Shown piece by piece: positions 10,717-20,875 of a DNA stretch of 64,000 bases. Under the pieces are notes generated by a model. It worked only from the letters and a program-made list of their open reading frames with translations. It searched no databases and was not told the origin of the DNA. This stretch comes from Oxalicibacterium solurbis (lineage in GTDB: Bacteria > Pseudomonadota > Gammaproteobacteria > Burkholderiales > Burkholderiaceae_D): positions 124,001 through 188,000 of the forward strand of contig NZ_BMDP01000001.1 of assembly GCF_014635845.1 (NCBI RefSeq), read 5' to 3'. How positions within the stretch are numbered: position 1 is the stretch's first letter; each line of letters begins with the position of its first letter. Both the position numbers and the translations under genes were made by a program.

Positions 10717-10866
10717 ATGCTTTATACCATTGCAGTGATACTCGTCATCCTGTGGCTGATCGGCCTGGTGAGTTCGTATACGCTGGGCGGTTTCATCCAT
10801 CTGCTGCTGATCATCGCCATCGTCGTCGTCCTGCTGCGCATCATCAGTGGGCGTCGTCCGATGTAA
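10717..10866 (+). CDS. Small lmo0937-like hydrophobic membrane protein (49 residues)
   Basis: A 49-residue protein that is almost entirely two membrane helices (residues 3-23 and 26-42), ending in the basic tail ISGRRPM. It resembles the small lmo0937/DUF5670 family, whose members are widespread, often stress-induced and of unknown function. The start ATG 10717 is well supported by an AAAGGA ribosome site nine bases upstream, and a hairpin terminator follows closely. In-frame codons upstream (from 10669) encode an unlikely Pro/Lys-rich leader. It stands alone between divergently oriented genes. Confidence 0.8.
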   Translation: MLYTIAVILVILWLIGLVSSYTLGGFIHLLLIIAIVVVLLRIISGRRPM

Positions 10867-10882
10867 TGCCATTGCATGCCGA

Positions 10883-10908
10883 CAAAAGCCGCCTTCGGGC
10901 GGCTTTTC
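10883..10908 (+). terminator. Rho-independent terminator of the 49-residue membrane protein gene
   Basis: The hairpin AAAAGCCGCC-TTCG-GGCGGCTTTT has a stable UUCG-type tetraloop and lies 17 bases after the stop codon. Confidence 0.9.
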
Positions 10909-11031
10909 GTTGTCGCCGCGACAAAAAGATCGCATCCGAAAAAATTTATTCGACATTTTCAACCACTACGCTGGCGCAGCGACGAGCCGGCTTGGTAACA
11001 TGGCGAGTTGATTTCTGGGAGGCTGGAAGTA

Positions 11032-12282
11032 ATGCAAGTAGCGGTCATCGGGGCGGGTGTAGTCGGCGTCAGCACCGCCTATTTTCTGGCCGAGGCAGGA
11101 CACGAAGTCGTCGTCCTGGAACGCCGCAACAACGTTGCGGAAGAAGCCAGCTTTGGCGACGCCGGCATCCTGGCAACCGATGGCGTTTCGCCCTGGATTG
11201 CGCCGGGCATGGCGAAGTCGCTGCTTTCACTACTGCTGCGACAGGATGCGCCACTCCACCTTCATCGTTCATTGAATCCATCCCTGTGGCACTGGATCCG
11301 GCGCTGGATGCGCGAAAGCGATACCGAGCGCTACCGCACCAATCGCGCACGCATGCATCGCGTGGCCGCCTACAGCGATGAGATCATTCGCCAACTGCGC
11401 GACCGTCATCAACTCGATTACGAACAGACCGCAGGCTATCTGCAGGTCTATCGCACCGAACGTGAACTGCAACTGGCAAAGCCTGCGTTCGACTTCCTGC
11501 AGGAAGCCGGCATTCGCCACGACGTCCTCACGATGGAAGATGTGCGCCTGCTGGAACCGGCGCTAAATTCATCCGCACGACTCGCAGGCGGCCTCTACCT
11601 GCCACAGGCCGAATCCGGCAACTGTCCGCTGTTCACACGTCAGATCCGCCAGCTTGCCCAGACGATGGGAGTGGAATTCCATTTCGGCTGCAACATCGAA
11701 GCCATCCATTCCTCGTATCGCGGCGTATTGATGCAGGTCGGTGAGCTGAACCTGTCCGCAGATGCCGTCGTGCTCGCCACCGGCGCCGACAGTGCCGCCC
11801 TGCTGGCGCCCTTCGGCATGAAACTGCCGGTGCAATCGGTGCGTCACTATGCGGCCACCGCGGCAATCCGCAATTATGAATCCGTGCCGTTGAATGCCTT
11901 GATGGATGAAAGCTGCAAAACGTCGATTGCCCGCCTTGGCAACCGCATCCGCATCGCCGGCACGGCCGAACTCGGTGCCCGTACGCCGGCCCTGCGGCAG
12001 AACGCACTGAACACCTTGCTGAAAACAGCCTACGACTGGTTCCCCGATGCCTGCCATTACAATGCAGCCACCTTCTGGTCGGGCAACAGCCTGATGTTGC
12101 CCGACAACGTGCCGCTAATCGGTGAAACACCCGCGAAGAACGTCTTCCTGAACATCGGCCACGGTTCGGCCGGCTGGGCGATGGCGGCTGGCGCCGGCCG
12201 GCTGGTCGCCGACATCGTGTCCTGCAGAGCGACCGACATCGATATCGACGGCCTGACCATGTCGCGCCTGCAGACTGCCTAA
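11032..12282 (+). CDS. dadA: FAD-dependent D-amino-acid dehydrogenase (DadA family)
   Basis: A 416-residue flavoprotein of the DAO superfamily. The N-terminal dinucleotide fold reads VIGAGVVGVSTAYFLAEAG and ends with the acidic residue of VVVLER, which binds the FAD ribose. The C-terminal block NIGHGSAGWAMAAGAGRLVAD is the usual FAD-contacting end. DadA oxidatively deaminates D-amino acids, typically D-alanine, and passes electrons to the respiratory chain at the inner membrane. ATG 11032 has a GGGAGG ribosome site 10 bases upstream. The alanine racemase that often accompanies DadA is not adjacent, although one lies at 29241-30332. Substrate preference cannot be read from sequence. Confidence 0.87.
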   Translation: MQVAVIGAGVVGVSTAYFLAEAGHEVVVLERRNNVAEEASFGDAGILATDGVSPWIAPGMAKSLLSLLLRQDAPLHLHRSLNPSLWHWIRRWMRESDTERYRTNRARMHRVAAYSDEIIRQLRDRHQLDYEQTAGYLQVYRTERELQLAKPAFDFLQEAGIRHDVLTMEDVRLLEPALNSSARLAGGLYLPQAESGNCPLFTRQIRQLAQTMGVEFHFGCNIEAIHSSYRGVLMQVGELNLSADAVVLATGADSAALLAPFGMKLPVQSVRHYAATAAIRNYESVPLNALMDESCKTSIARLGNRIRIAGTAELGARTPALRQNALNTLLKTAYDWFPDACHYNAATFWSGNSLMLPDNVPLIGETPAKNVFLNIGHGSAGWAMAAGAGRLVADIVSCRATDIDIDGLTMSRLQTA

Positions 12283-12380
12283 TCGATCGCCGGATCGCGC
12301 CAGGCAGATCTGGCATACGCAAGAACGGCAAGCGGCATTGCATGATCGTGTCGACGACGCGCCAGTAACGTCCGGATTGC

Positions 12381-12408
12381 TTGCGTGTCTGCCGGTCTCG
12401 GCTAGAAT
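12381..12408 (+). promoter_or_regulatory. Candidate sigma-70 promoter for the NAD(P)HX repair gene
   Basis: TTGCGT, a 16-base spacer and TAGAAT lie 30 bases upstream of the start codon. The match to consensus is fair and the position sensible, but there is no other support. Confidence 0.4.
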
Positions 12409-12438
12409 CGGGAGCGAACCCACTTCCACGGCGCTCCC

Positions 12439-13974
12439 ATGACCGGCAGGCATCCGCTCCATTCCGTCGCAACCATACGCAGCATCGAAGAAGCCGCATT
12501 GCGCATGCTGCCGCCATATACATTGATGCAGCGTGCCGGCAAGGCGGCGGCTGCCTTCGCGCTCGAACTGCTGGCCGATGCGGACGGCATGCCACCGGTA
12601 CTGGTGCTCGCCGGCCCCGGCAATAACGGCGGCGATGCACTGGAAGCCGCCAGCCTGCTGGCGCATGCGCGCTGCGATGTCACCGTCCTGATGACAGGCG
12701 ATATTGCGCAACTGCCATCCGATGCACATCAGGCCTATTTGCGGGCGGTAGCCAGCCACATCGTCTTTCTCGAACCGGAGCAATACGATGCCGTTACACG
12801 GACCGACTGGGCACTGATCATCGACGGATTATTCGGCATCGGCCTCGCGCGTCCGCTGTCCGGCCACTGGCAGCAACTGGTCGAAACGATCAACGTACTG
12901 CCCGCTCCTATCCTGTCGCTCGATGTGCCAAGCGGCCTGGATGCGGATACCGGCACCGTGGTCGGCGGTACGGAGGGCATCGCCGTCCGTGCGACGCATA
13001 CCTTGACCTTCATCGGTGACAAGCCCGGCCTGCACACCTGCGATGGCCGCGATCATGCGGGTGCTGTCAGCGTTGCCTGCCTCGACATTGCGCCAGAATC
13101 CTTTGCCGTCTCATCTACGCCGATGGTTTTGAACAGCATTGCCGCTTTCTCCCCCGCATTGCGTCGTCGGCCGCACAATTCGCATAAGGGCAGCTATGGC
13201 GACGTGGTGGTACTGGGCGGTGCCGCCGGCATGAGCGGCGCCGTCATTCTCTCTGCCCGTACCGCAGCCAAATGTGGGGCCGGCCGTGTCTTCGTTGCCT
13301 CGATCGCGGATACGCCAGCCTATGACAGCCAGCAACCGGAGCTGATGTGCCGTGCCGCAGCCGACATCGATTTCAGCGGCCGAACAACAGTCGCCGGCCC
13401 CGGCATGGGAACGTCGCGCCAAGCGCACGACTTGCTTGCGCAAGCGCTTGCCACCCAAGCGCCGCTGGTGCTCGATGCAGATGCATTGAATCTGATCTCG
13501 GAAGAACCCGCATTGCGGCACAAGCTGCAATCGCGACGCGCACCCGCCCTGCTCACGCCGCATCCGCTGGAAGCAGCACGCCTGCTCGGCACGACCACCG
13601 AACAGGTACAGGCGAATCGCATCGATGCGGCCCGCACGCTGGCAACCACATTGCATGCCGTGGTCGTACTGAAAGGTTCGGGATCGGTGATTGCGTCGCC
13701 GGACGGCAGGATCGCCATCAATCCAACTGGTAATCCGGCACTGGCGACAGCTGGTTCCGGCGACGTGCTGTCTGGTGTATGCGGCGCGTTGCTGGGACAG
13801 CAATGGCCTATTTGGGAAGCGGCGCTTGCCGCCGTCTGGCTGCATGGCGCGGCAGCGGATGAACTGGTCCGTCGCGGTATCGGACCGATCGGCGTCGTCG
13901 CCAGCGAATTGATACCCGAGATTCGCGCGCTATTGAACCGGCTGATTGCCGAGCATGCGCCGCACACAAATTGA
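12439..13974 (+). CDS. nnr: Bifunctional NAD(P)HX epimerase / ADP-dependent NAD(P)HX dehydratase
   Basis: A 511-residue fusion enzyme that repairs hydrated NADH and NADPH. The N-terminal YjeF-type epimerase domain (about residues 1-215) shows GPGNNGGDALEAA and the LDVPSGLDADTG block. The C-terminal ribokinase-like dehydratase domain (about 230-505) shows HKGSYGDVVVLGG, LDADALNL and GSGDVLSGVCGALLGQ. The order matches E. coli Nnr (YjeF). The start MTGRHPLHSVATIRS follows no strong ribosome site, but it aligns with the usual N-terminus. It is the only gene in its transcript and converges on the ABC ATPase gene. Confidence 0.95.
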   Translation: MTGRHPLHSVATIRSIEEAALRMLPPYTLMQRAGKAAAAFALELLADADGMPPVLVLAGPGNNGGDALEAASLLAHARCDVTVLMTGDIAQLPSDAHQAYLRAVASHIVFLEPEQYDAVTRTDWALIIDGLFGIGLARPLSGHWQQLVETINVLPAPILSLDVPSGLDADTGTVVGGTEGIAVRATHTLTFIGDKPGLHTCDGRDHAGAVSVACLDIAPESFAVSSTPMVLNSIAAFSPALRRRPHNSHKGSYGDVVVLGGAAGMSGAVILSARTAAKCGAGRVFVASIADTPAYDSQQPELMCRAAADIDFSGRTTVAGPGMGTSRQAHDLLAQALATQAPLVLDADALNLISEEPALRHKLQSRRAPALLTPHPLEAARLLGTTTEQVQANRIDAARTLATTLHAVVVLKGSGSVIASPDGRIAINPTGNPALATAGSGDVLSGVCGALLGQQWPIWEAALAAVWLHGAAADELVRRGIGPIGVVASELIPEIRALLNRLIAEHAPHTN

Positions 13975-13989
13975 GAAAGACGTTTCCGC

Positions 13990-14673
13990 TCAGAGCAACC
14001 GGCCAGCCGAAATCGTGATCGTCTGCCGGCACAAGGCGGCGATCGATGGATCGTGCGTGACCAGCACCAGCGTTGACTGACGCTCGTGATTCAATTCGAA
14101 CATCAGCTTGATGACTGCCTCGCCGGTCGCAGCATCGAGGCTGCCGGTCGGCTCGTCGGCAAACAGCAGCGGCGGCTCGCAGACGAAGGCTCGCGCCAGC
14201 GCGACCCGCTGCTGTTCGCCGCCTGACAGATACTTTGGATAATGCTTCAGCCGGCTCGACAGGCCAACACGCGCCAGCATGGTTTCCGCCTTTTCCTTCG
14301 CCCGATCGTCGCCGCGCAATTCCAGCGGCAGCATCACGTTTTCCAGTGCATTCAGATGCCCCAGCAGCTGGAACGACTGGAACACGAAGCCCAGCCGTTC
14401 CTTGCGCAAGCCGGCACGGCCATCTTCATCGAGCGCAAAGATATCGGTACCGTTTAGTCGAACCGTTCCATTCGACGGCGTATCCAGTCCGGCCAGCAGA
14501 CCCAGCAAGGTGGACTTCCCCGAACCGGATGCGCCGACGATCGCCAGCGTATCGCCGGGCTGCACGGTAAAATCGACACCATGCAGGATAGTCAGTTCGC
14601 CGGTTGCATCGGCCACGCGCTTCGTCAGATTGATTGCTTCGATTGCAGGATACGAAAGAGAGGATTCAGGCAT
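13990..14673 (-). CDS. ABC transporter ATP-binding protein (YbbA/LolD family)
   Basis: A 227-residue ATPase with Walker [10 protein letters not shown] at 47-55, Q-loop in [10 protein letters not shown], signature LSGGEQQR at 149-156 and Walker [13 protein letters not shown]. It belongs to the MacB/LolD/YbbA group of lipoprotein and outer-membrane-related ABC systems. Being divergent from a tesA-type esterase mirrors E. coli ybbA-tesA. In E. coli the permease ybbP follows ybbA; here the next gene downstream is nnr on the opposite strand, so the permease must be elsewhere. Its ATG overlaps the likely tesA ATG on the other strand. Confidence 0.92.
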   Translation of the reverse strand: MPESSLSYPAIEAINLTKRVADATGELTILHGVDFTVQPGDTLAIVGASGSGKSTLLGLLAGLDTPSNGTVRLNGTDIFALDEDGRAGLRKERLGFVFQSFQLLGHLNALENVMLPLELRGDDRAKEKAETMLARVGLSSRLKHYPKYLSGGEQQRVALARAFVCEPPLLFADEPTGSLDAATGEAVIKLMFELNHERQSTLVLVTHDPSIAALCRQTITISAGRLL

Positions 14674-15331
14674 GCCGTTTGATTTCAGGTTGTCTCATCA
14701 GGTGGGATCGGTATTTCGAATGGCATTGCAGATGATACTGACGCTGATGCTGGCCACGTTTGCAATGACGGCCTATTCTGCATCAAAAACCATCGTGGTG
14801 CTCGGCGATAGCCTGTCGGCCGAATATGGACTGGAGCGCGGCCGCGGTTGGGTCAGCCTGCTGCAGCAGCGGCTCGTCGCTGAAAAAATCCCTGCCAATA
14901 TCGTCAACGCCAGCATCAGCGGCGAAACCACCAGCGGCGGCCGCGCACGCCTGCAGTCGCTGCTGAACAAGCATAAGCCCGATGTCGTGATCATCGAACT
15001 CGGTGCCAACGATGCATTGCGCGGCTTGTCTCTGGCCGCCACACAGGACAATCTGGAAGCCATGGTCGGAAGTGCCGCGAATGCCCATGCGAAGACTCTG
15101 CTGATCGGTATGCAGATCCCGCCCAATTACGGCGCCGACTATACAAAACGGTTCACCGCACTGTTTCCCAAAGTGGCAAAACAATCCAAGACGGCCCTGG
15201 TGCCTTTCATGCTGAAAGGCGTTGCGGAAAAACCGGAACTGTTCCAGGCAGACCGCATTCATCCGAACGAAACAGCACATCCCATCATCCTAGACAACAT
15301 CTGGCCGTATCTGAAACCGCTGCTCCGGTAA
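14672..15331 (+). CDS. tesA: SGNH-family arylesterase / lysophospholipase TesA-like
   Basis: A 219-residue exported hydrolase with the SGNH blocks: nucleophile Ser in VLGDSLSAEYG, Gly in block II, Asn in ELGANDALRG, and catalytic Asp and His in DRIHPNE. TesA proteins are periplasmic thioesterase/lysophospholipase/arylesterases. A hydrophobic segment (MALQMILTLMLATFAMTAYS) acts as signal peptide. The start is uncertain. ATG 14672 has an AGAGGA ribosome site at ideal spacing and gives a basic leader before the hydrophobic core. ATG 14720 gives a shorter 203-residue protein but a weaker ribosome site. A strong terminator follows. Confidence 0.9.
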   Translation: MPFDFRLSHQVGSVFRMALQMILTLMLATFAMTAYSASKTIVVLGDSLSAEYGLERGRGWVSLLQQRLVAEKIPANIVNASISGETTSGGRARLQSLLNKHKPDVVIIELGANDALRGLSLAATQDNLEAMVGSAANAHAKTLLIGMQIPPNYGADYTKRFTALFPKVAKQSKTALVPFMLKGVAEKPELFQADRIHPNETAHPIILDNIWPYLKPLLR

Positions 15332-15339
15332 TGCTCATG

Positions 15340-15371
15340 AAAAAGCCGCTGATTATTCAGCGGCTTTTTTA
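15340..15371 (+). terminator. Rho-independent terminator of tesA
   Basis: The stem AAGCCGCTGA / TCAGCGGCTT with a T run begins 11 bases after the tesA stop. Flanking A bases could also make it act for the convergent ppiD gene. Confidence 0.88.
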
Positions 15372-15397
15372 CTTCAGCTCAGATTCTTGCGCCGATT

Positions 15398-17323
15398 TTA
15401 TTCGGTCGATTCGGTCGATTCCGAGCCGGCATGCACCGGACGCAGAATCTGTACTTTCGCCTTCTGCTTCAATGTCTCGATGTAAGCCTGCGTTTCTTCC
15501 TGCGCCAGTGCAGCCGTGATCTGCTGCTTTTCCGCCTGACGCTTGGCATTGTCGACACCGGATGGCTGCATGGTCTTCACGACACGCACGATGCCATAGC
15601 CTTGATCGCCCAGATCTGCACCGGCATAAGCCGGCAGCTTGGACGTATCCGCTTTCATCGCTGCAAGGAAAACGACCGGATTCACGCCCTGGCTTTTTGC
15701 GCGCGAAATAACCTGCGTAGCGCCGAAGCCTGCGGCATCGTCCTTCGCCTTCAGTTCGGCCAGTTTCGCCTCGCCAGCCTTCTTCGCCAGCGCGGCCGCT
15801 TCCGTCGCCACGACACGATCATGCACTTGCGCCTTCACTTCCTCGAACGGACGCTTGGATGCCGGTTTGTAATCAACGACGCGGCCGGCAATCAGTATAT
15901 TTGGCGCCACTTCGACCGCTTCAGTGTTCCGCTTGTTCTTCAACGCATCATCCGAGAACAATGCCGTCAGGAACTTCTGATTGTTGTACAACGCCGTCGC
16001 CGGCAATGCGCGATTCGATTGGCGCGACAGATTGTCTGCCGTTTCGATCTTCAATTTCAGCTTGTCGGCCACATCTTTCAGGCTGTCCGATTGCTCGTAT
16101 ACCGTGTTGTTGAACACATCCGCCGTCTCGGCGAACTTCTTCGCCAACAGCTGCTTGCGGATTTCTCCGGCGATCTCACCCTTCACTTCATCCAACGTCT
16201 TGACCGTCGCCGGCTTGATCGCCGTGACCTTGATGATGTGATAGCCGTAGTCCGACTGCACCAGGCCGCTCAATTCGCCCTGCTTCAGCTTGAAGGCTGC
16301 ATCTTCAAAGGATGGAACCATCATGCCCTTGCTGAAGAAATCCAGATCGCCGCCACGTTCAGCCGAGCCCGGATCGTCCGAATTCTTCTTGGCCAGATCG
16401 GCGAACTGCTGCGGGTTCTTGCGCAGCGTCTCCAGCAGTTTTTCGGCCTTTTCCTTTGCCGCCGTCTTTTCGGCATCCGTCGCATCCTTCTTCACCGCGA
16501 TCAGGATATGGCTGGCACGGCGCTGCTCCGGCGTACCGTAATGCGATTTGTTCTGCTCGTAATAGGATTTGATGTCCGCATCGCTGACATTGATCTGCGA
16601 TGCCACCGCATCGGCCGTCAGCACGACATATTCCGCCTTCACGCGTTCCGGCACATTGAATTGCGTGCTGCGCTCGTAATACGATTTGAGCATGTCGTCG
16701 GTAACTTTCACCTGCGACTTGTAGTCGGCTGCCTTGAACGACAGTTGTTGTACTTCGCGCTCCTGCTCGCCGAGTTCGGACAGGCGCTTGGCCAGCGAAT
16801 CAGGCGCAAAGGCCGTCGTCTGGATCGCCGCATTCACCTGCTGCACAGCCAGATCCTGACGCAGACGTCCTTCGTACATTTCCGGCGTCAATCCCTGCGC
16901 CGCCAGCAACGCACGATAACGTTCGTAGTCGAACTTGCCATCAGCACCTTTCAGCGCGGCCATGCTGCCGATCGTCTGCTGCAGCAGCTGATTTGAAACT
17001 GACAACTGGTTGTGCCTGGCCTCGCCGGCCAGCACACGTTGCGCAATCATGTTATCCAGAATATCTCGCTTCGCCTCAGGCGTATCGAACATTTTCGAAT
17101 CGAACTGGTTGCCCAATACCTGACGAAAACGCTCCATCTGTTCGCGTTGCGCAGCGTCCCACTCCTGTTGCGTGATTTCCTGTCCATCGACCTTGGCAAC
17201 AGCATTCGTGGATTCTCGCATGCTGGTATAGCTTTCCATGCCGAAAAACGCGAATGACGGGAAGATGATCAGGAGCAGCAGAAACTGCATCAGACGTTGG
17301 TGGGTGCGGATGAATTCAAACAT
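15398..17323 (-). CDS. ppiD: Membrane-anchored periplasmic foldase PpiD
   Basis: A 641-residue PpiD/SurA-N type chaperone. The short cytoplasmic start MFEFIRTHQR precedes one membrane helix (about 12-32, FLLLLIIFPSFAFFG), and the rest is periplasmic. A SurA-like N-domain spans about 40-250. A parvulin domain at about 270-365 shows RASHILIAVKK, GGDLDFFSKG and YGYHIIKV, followed by a long C-terminal region. PpiD works at the Sec translocon exit on emerging outer-membrane proteins. It ends the tig-clpPX-lon-hupB gene order common to many proteobacteria. The C-terminus ESTESTE comes from a tandem nine-base repeat. Confidence 0.95.
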   Translation of the reverse strand: MFEFIRTHQRLMQFLLLLIIFPSFAFFGMESYTSMRESTNAVAKVDGQEITQQEWDAAQREQMERFRQVLGNQFDSKMFDTPEAKRDILDNMIAQRVLAGEARHNQLSVSNQLLQQTIGSMAALKGADGKFDYERYRALLAAQGLTPEMYEGRLRQDLAVQQVNAAIQTTAFAPDSLAKRLSELGEQEREVQQLSFKAADYKSQVKVTDDMLKSYYERSTQFNVPERVKAEYVVLTADAVASQINVSDADIKSYYEQNKSHYGTPEQRRASHILIAVKKDATDAEKTAAKEKAEKLLETLRKNPQQFADLAKKNSDDPGSAERGGDLDFFSKGMMVPSFEDAAFKLKQGELSGLVQSDYGYHIIKVTAIKPATVKTLDEVKGEIAGEIRKQLLAKKFAETADVFNNTVYEQSDSLKDVADKLKLKIETADNLSRQSNRALPATALYNNQKFLTALFSDDALKNKRNTEAVEVAPNILIAGRVVDYKPASKRPFEEVKAQVHDRVVATEAAALAKKAGEAKLAELKAKDDAAGFGATQVISRAKSQGVNPVVFLAAMKADTSKLPAYAGADLGDQGYGIVRVVKTMQPSGVDNAKRQAEKQQITAALAQEETQAYIETLKQKAKVQILRPVHAGSESTESTE

Positions 17324-17365
17324 GGCTAACCAATCACAAACTAGGCACGATCTGGACGTCGATAT

Positions 17366-17396
17366 GAAAAAAGGCGAACTCTCGTTCGCCTTTTTG
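17366..17396 (-). terminator. Terminator between the tRNA pair and ppiD
   Basis: The hairpin AAGGCGAAC-TCTC-GTTCGCCTT with A/T flanks lies just downstream of tRNA-Asp on the minus strand. It likely ends the hupB-tRNA or tRNA transcript. Confidence 0.85.
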
Positions 17397-17400
17397 ATTT

Positions 17401-17477
17401 TGGCGGAGTGGACGGGACTCGAACCCGCGACCCCCGGCGTGACAGGCCGGTATTCTAACCGACTGAACTACCACTCC
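17401..17477 (-). tRNA. tRNA-Asp (GUC)
   Basis: The complementary strand folds as a 77-base tRNA. Acceptor GGAGTGG pairs with CCACTCC, the discriminator is G and CCA is encoded. The anticodon arm CGGCCTGTCACGCCG gives GTC, and the T arm contains GGTTCGAACCC. It is nearly identical in layout to E. coli tRNA-Asp. Confidence 0.97.
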
Positions 17478-17512
17478 CTACTGCTTGATGTTTCCTTGCG
17501 AGTCTGACTGCT

Positions 17513-17588
17513 TGGTGGGTGCTGAGAGGCTCGAACTCCCGACCTACGCCTTGTAAGGGCGCCGCTCTACCAACTGAGCTAAGCACCC
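17513..17588 (-). tRNA. tRNA-Val (UAC)
   Basis: A 76-base cloverleaf on the minus strand. Acceptor GGGTGCT pairs with AGCACCC, CCA is encoded, the D arm reads TAGCTCAGTTGGTAGAGC, and the anticodon loop CTTACAA gives TAC. It lies 35 bases upstream of tRNA-Asp in the same direction, so the two form a pair. Confidence 0.97.
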
Positions 17589-17683
17589 TAAGCCTTGCTT
17601 AACCAGTCAAACATTCAGCGTTGTCACCACGCCGCAAAGACGAACTATTTTACAGCATGTCGCTGCAAAAAGCACTACGCAAA

Positions 17684-17956
17684 TTAGTTGATGGCGTCTT
17701 TCAGTCCCTTGCCCGGCTTGAACTTCGGCACTTTGGCAGCTTTGATCTTGATCGCTTCGCCGGTGCGTGGATTGCGACCGGTGCGAGCAGCACGCTTGCC
17801 AACAGAGAATGTACCGAAACCAACCAGGGTAACGGAACCGTTCTTTTTCAACGTGGCTTTGACGGCACCAATCAGGGAATCGAGTGCGCGCGTAGCAGCA
17901 GCCTTGGAGATGTCTGCGGAATCGGCAATGTGGTCAATCAATTCGGTTTTGTTCAC
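17684..17956 (-). CDS. hupB: DNA-binding protein HU
   Basis: A 90-residue histone-like protein that bends and compacts DNA without sequence specificity. It starts [11 protein letters not shown]. The beta-arm block [20 protein letters not shown] carries the HU signature with the intercalating Pro region NPRTGE, and the chain ends [11 protein letters not shown]. The length is exactly that of HU-alpha/beta. It sits between lon and ppiD, as hupB does in many proteobacteria. A near-consensus sigma-70 promoter lies about 90 bases upstream and the ribosome site is GAGGGGA. Confidence 0.97.
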   Translation of the reverse strand: MNKTELIDHIADSADISKAAATRALDSLIGAVKATLKKNGSVTLVGFGTFSVGKRAARTGRNPRTGEAIKIKAAKVPKFKPGKGLKDAIN

Positions 17957-18046
17957 GTACGTCCCCTCACAAAGGTTGAATATCGCATGTCGTCATACGC
18001 AATTTGTATCACGACGATACGCAGCGCAGAAAAATCTGCAGCAGGT

Positions 18047-18075
18047 ATTAAACAAGCCGCAAAGCCTTGTGTCAA
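18047..18075 (-). promoter_or_regulatory. Sigma-70 promoter of hupB
   Basis: On the minus strand TTGACA, a 17-base spacer and TTTAAT form a near-consensus promoter. Transcription would start near 18040, leaving an 80-base leader before hupB. Confidence 0.75.
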
Positions 18076-18162
18076 GCGGTTTTCCGGGCAGTCCTCCTCT
18101 GAAGATCGCCTGATCTGACGACACACTTTCTTTGTTTTTATACGGACGTTCGGCACATATGC

Positions 18163-18194
18163 GAAAAAAAAGCGCTCCGAAGAGCGCTTTTTCG
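18163..18194 (-). terminator. Rho-independent terminator of lon
   Basis: The stem AAAGCGCTC-CGAA-GAGCGCTTT with A and T runs on both sides lies 22 bases beyond the lon stop. Confidence 0.92.
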
Positions 18195-18216
18195 ACAGTG
18201 CAACACGTCTATAACA

Positions 18217-20634
<2,418 letters not shown>

Positions 20635-20724
20635 GGCGAGCCTTATCGATAAACGTGTTAATGATGTTGGCACGAGCGGCCAAAACACAAGCCCGGTCAG
20701 CAACAAAAATCCATCCTACAAACA

Positions 20725-20764
20725 AAAAAGCCACCCGCGAAGACGTTCTTCGAAGTGGCTTTAC
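20725..20764 (-). terminator. Second terminator-like hairpin downstream of clpX
   Basis: On the minus strand AAAGCCAC ... GTGGCTTT, with an inner CGAAG/CTTCG pairing, is followed by a T run. It stands in tandem after the first clpX terminator and before lon. Confidence 0.65.
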
Positions 20765-20819
20765 GATGGAAGCCTGATAGATTCCTGCTGCAATTTGATT
20801 GTACTGCCTTTTTCTAACG

Positions 20820-20848
20820 AAAAACGGGCCGCCAAAGCCCGTTTTTCA
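20820..20848 (-). terminator. Rho-independent terminator of clpX
   Basis: The stem AAAACGGGC-CGCCAAA-GCCCGTTTT with flanking A and T runs lies 28 bases past the clpX stop. Confidence 0.9.
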
Positions 20849-20875
20849 TCATTCCAGCTGCATTTTGCGCAATTC

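Noticed and set aside
10509-11381. 290-residue plus-strand open frame over the AI-2E permease/dadA gap
   Set aside because: It overlaps the well-supported 49-residue gene, its terminator and the dadA start in another frame.
15331-15519. 62-residue plus-strand frame after tesA
   Set aside because: It runs through the tesA terminator hairpin and into the antisense of the ppiD 3' end.
17684-17956. HU gene as an alternative IHF-beta
   Set aside because: The 90-residue length, [11 protein letters not shown] start and [15 protein letters not shown] block are HU-type. IHF-beta has a different beta-arm and this locus is the usual hupB site.
20635-20700. Possible heat-shock (sigma-32) promoter before lon
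   Set aside because: CTTGTG and CCAACAT occur at about the right distance, but both deviate too far from CTTGAAA and CCCCAT to call.
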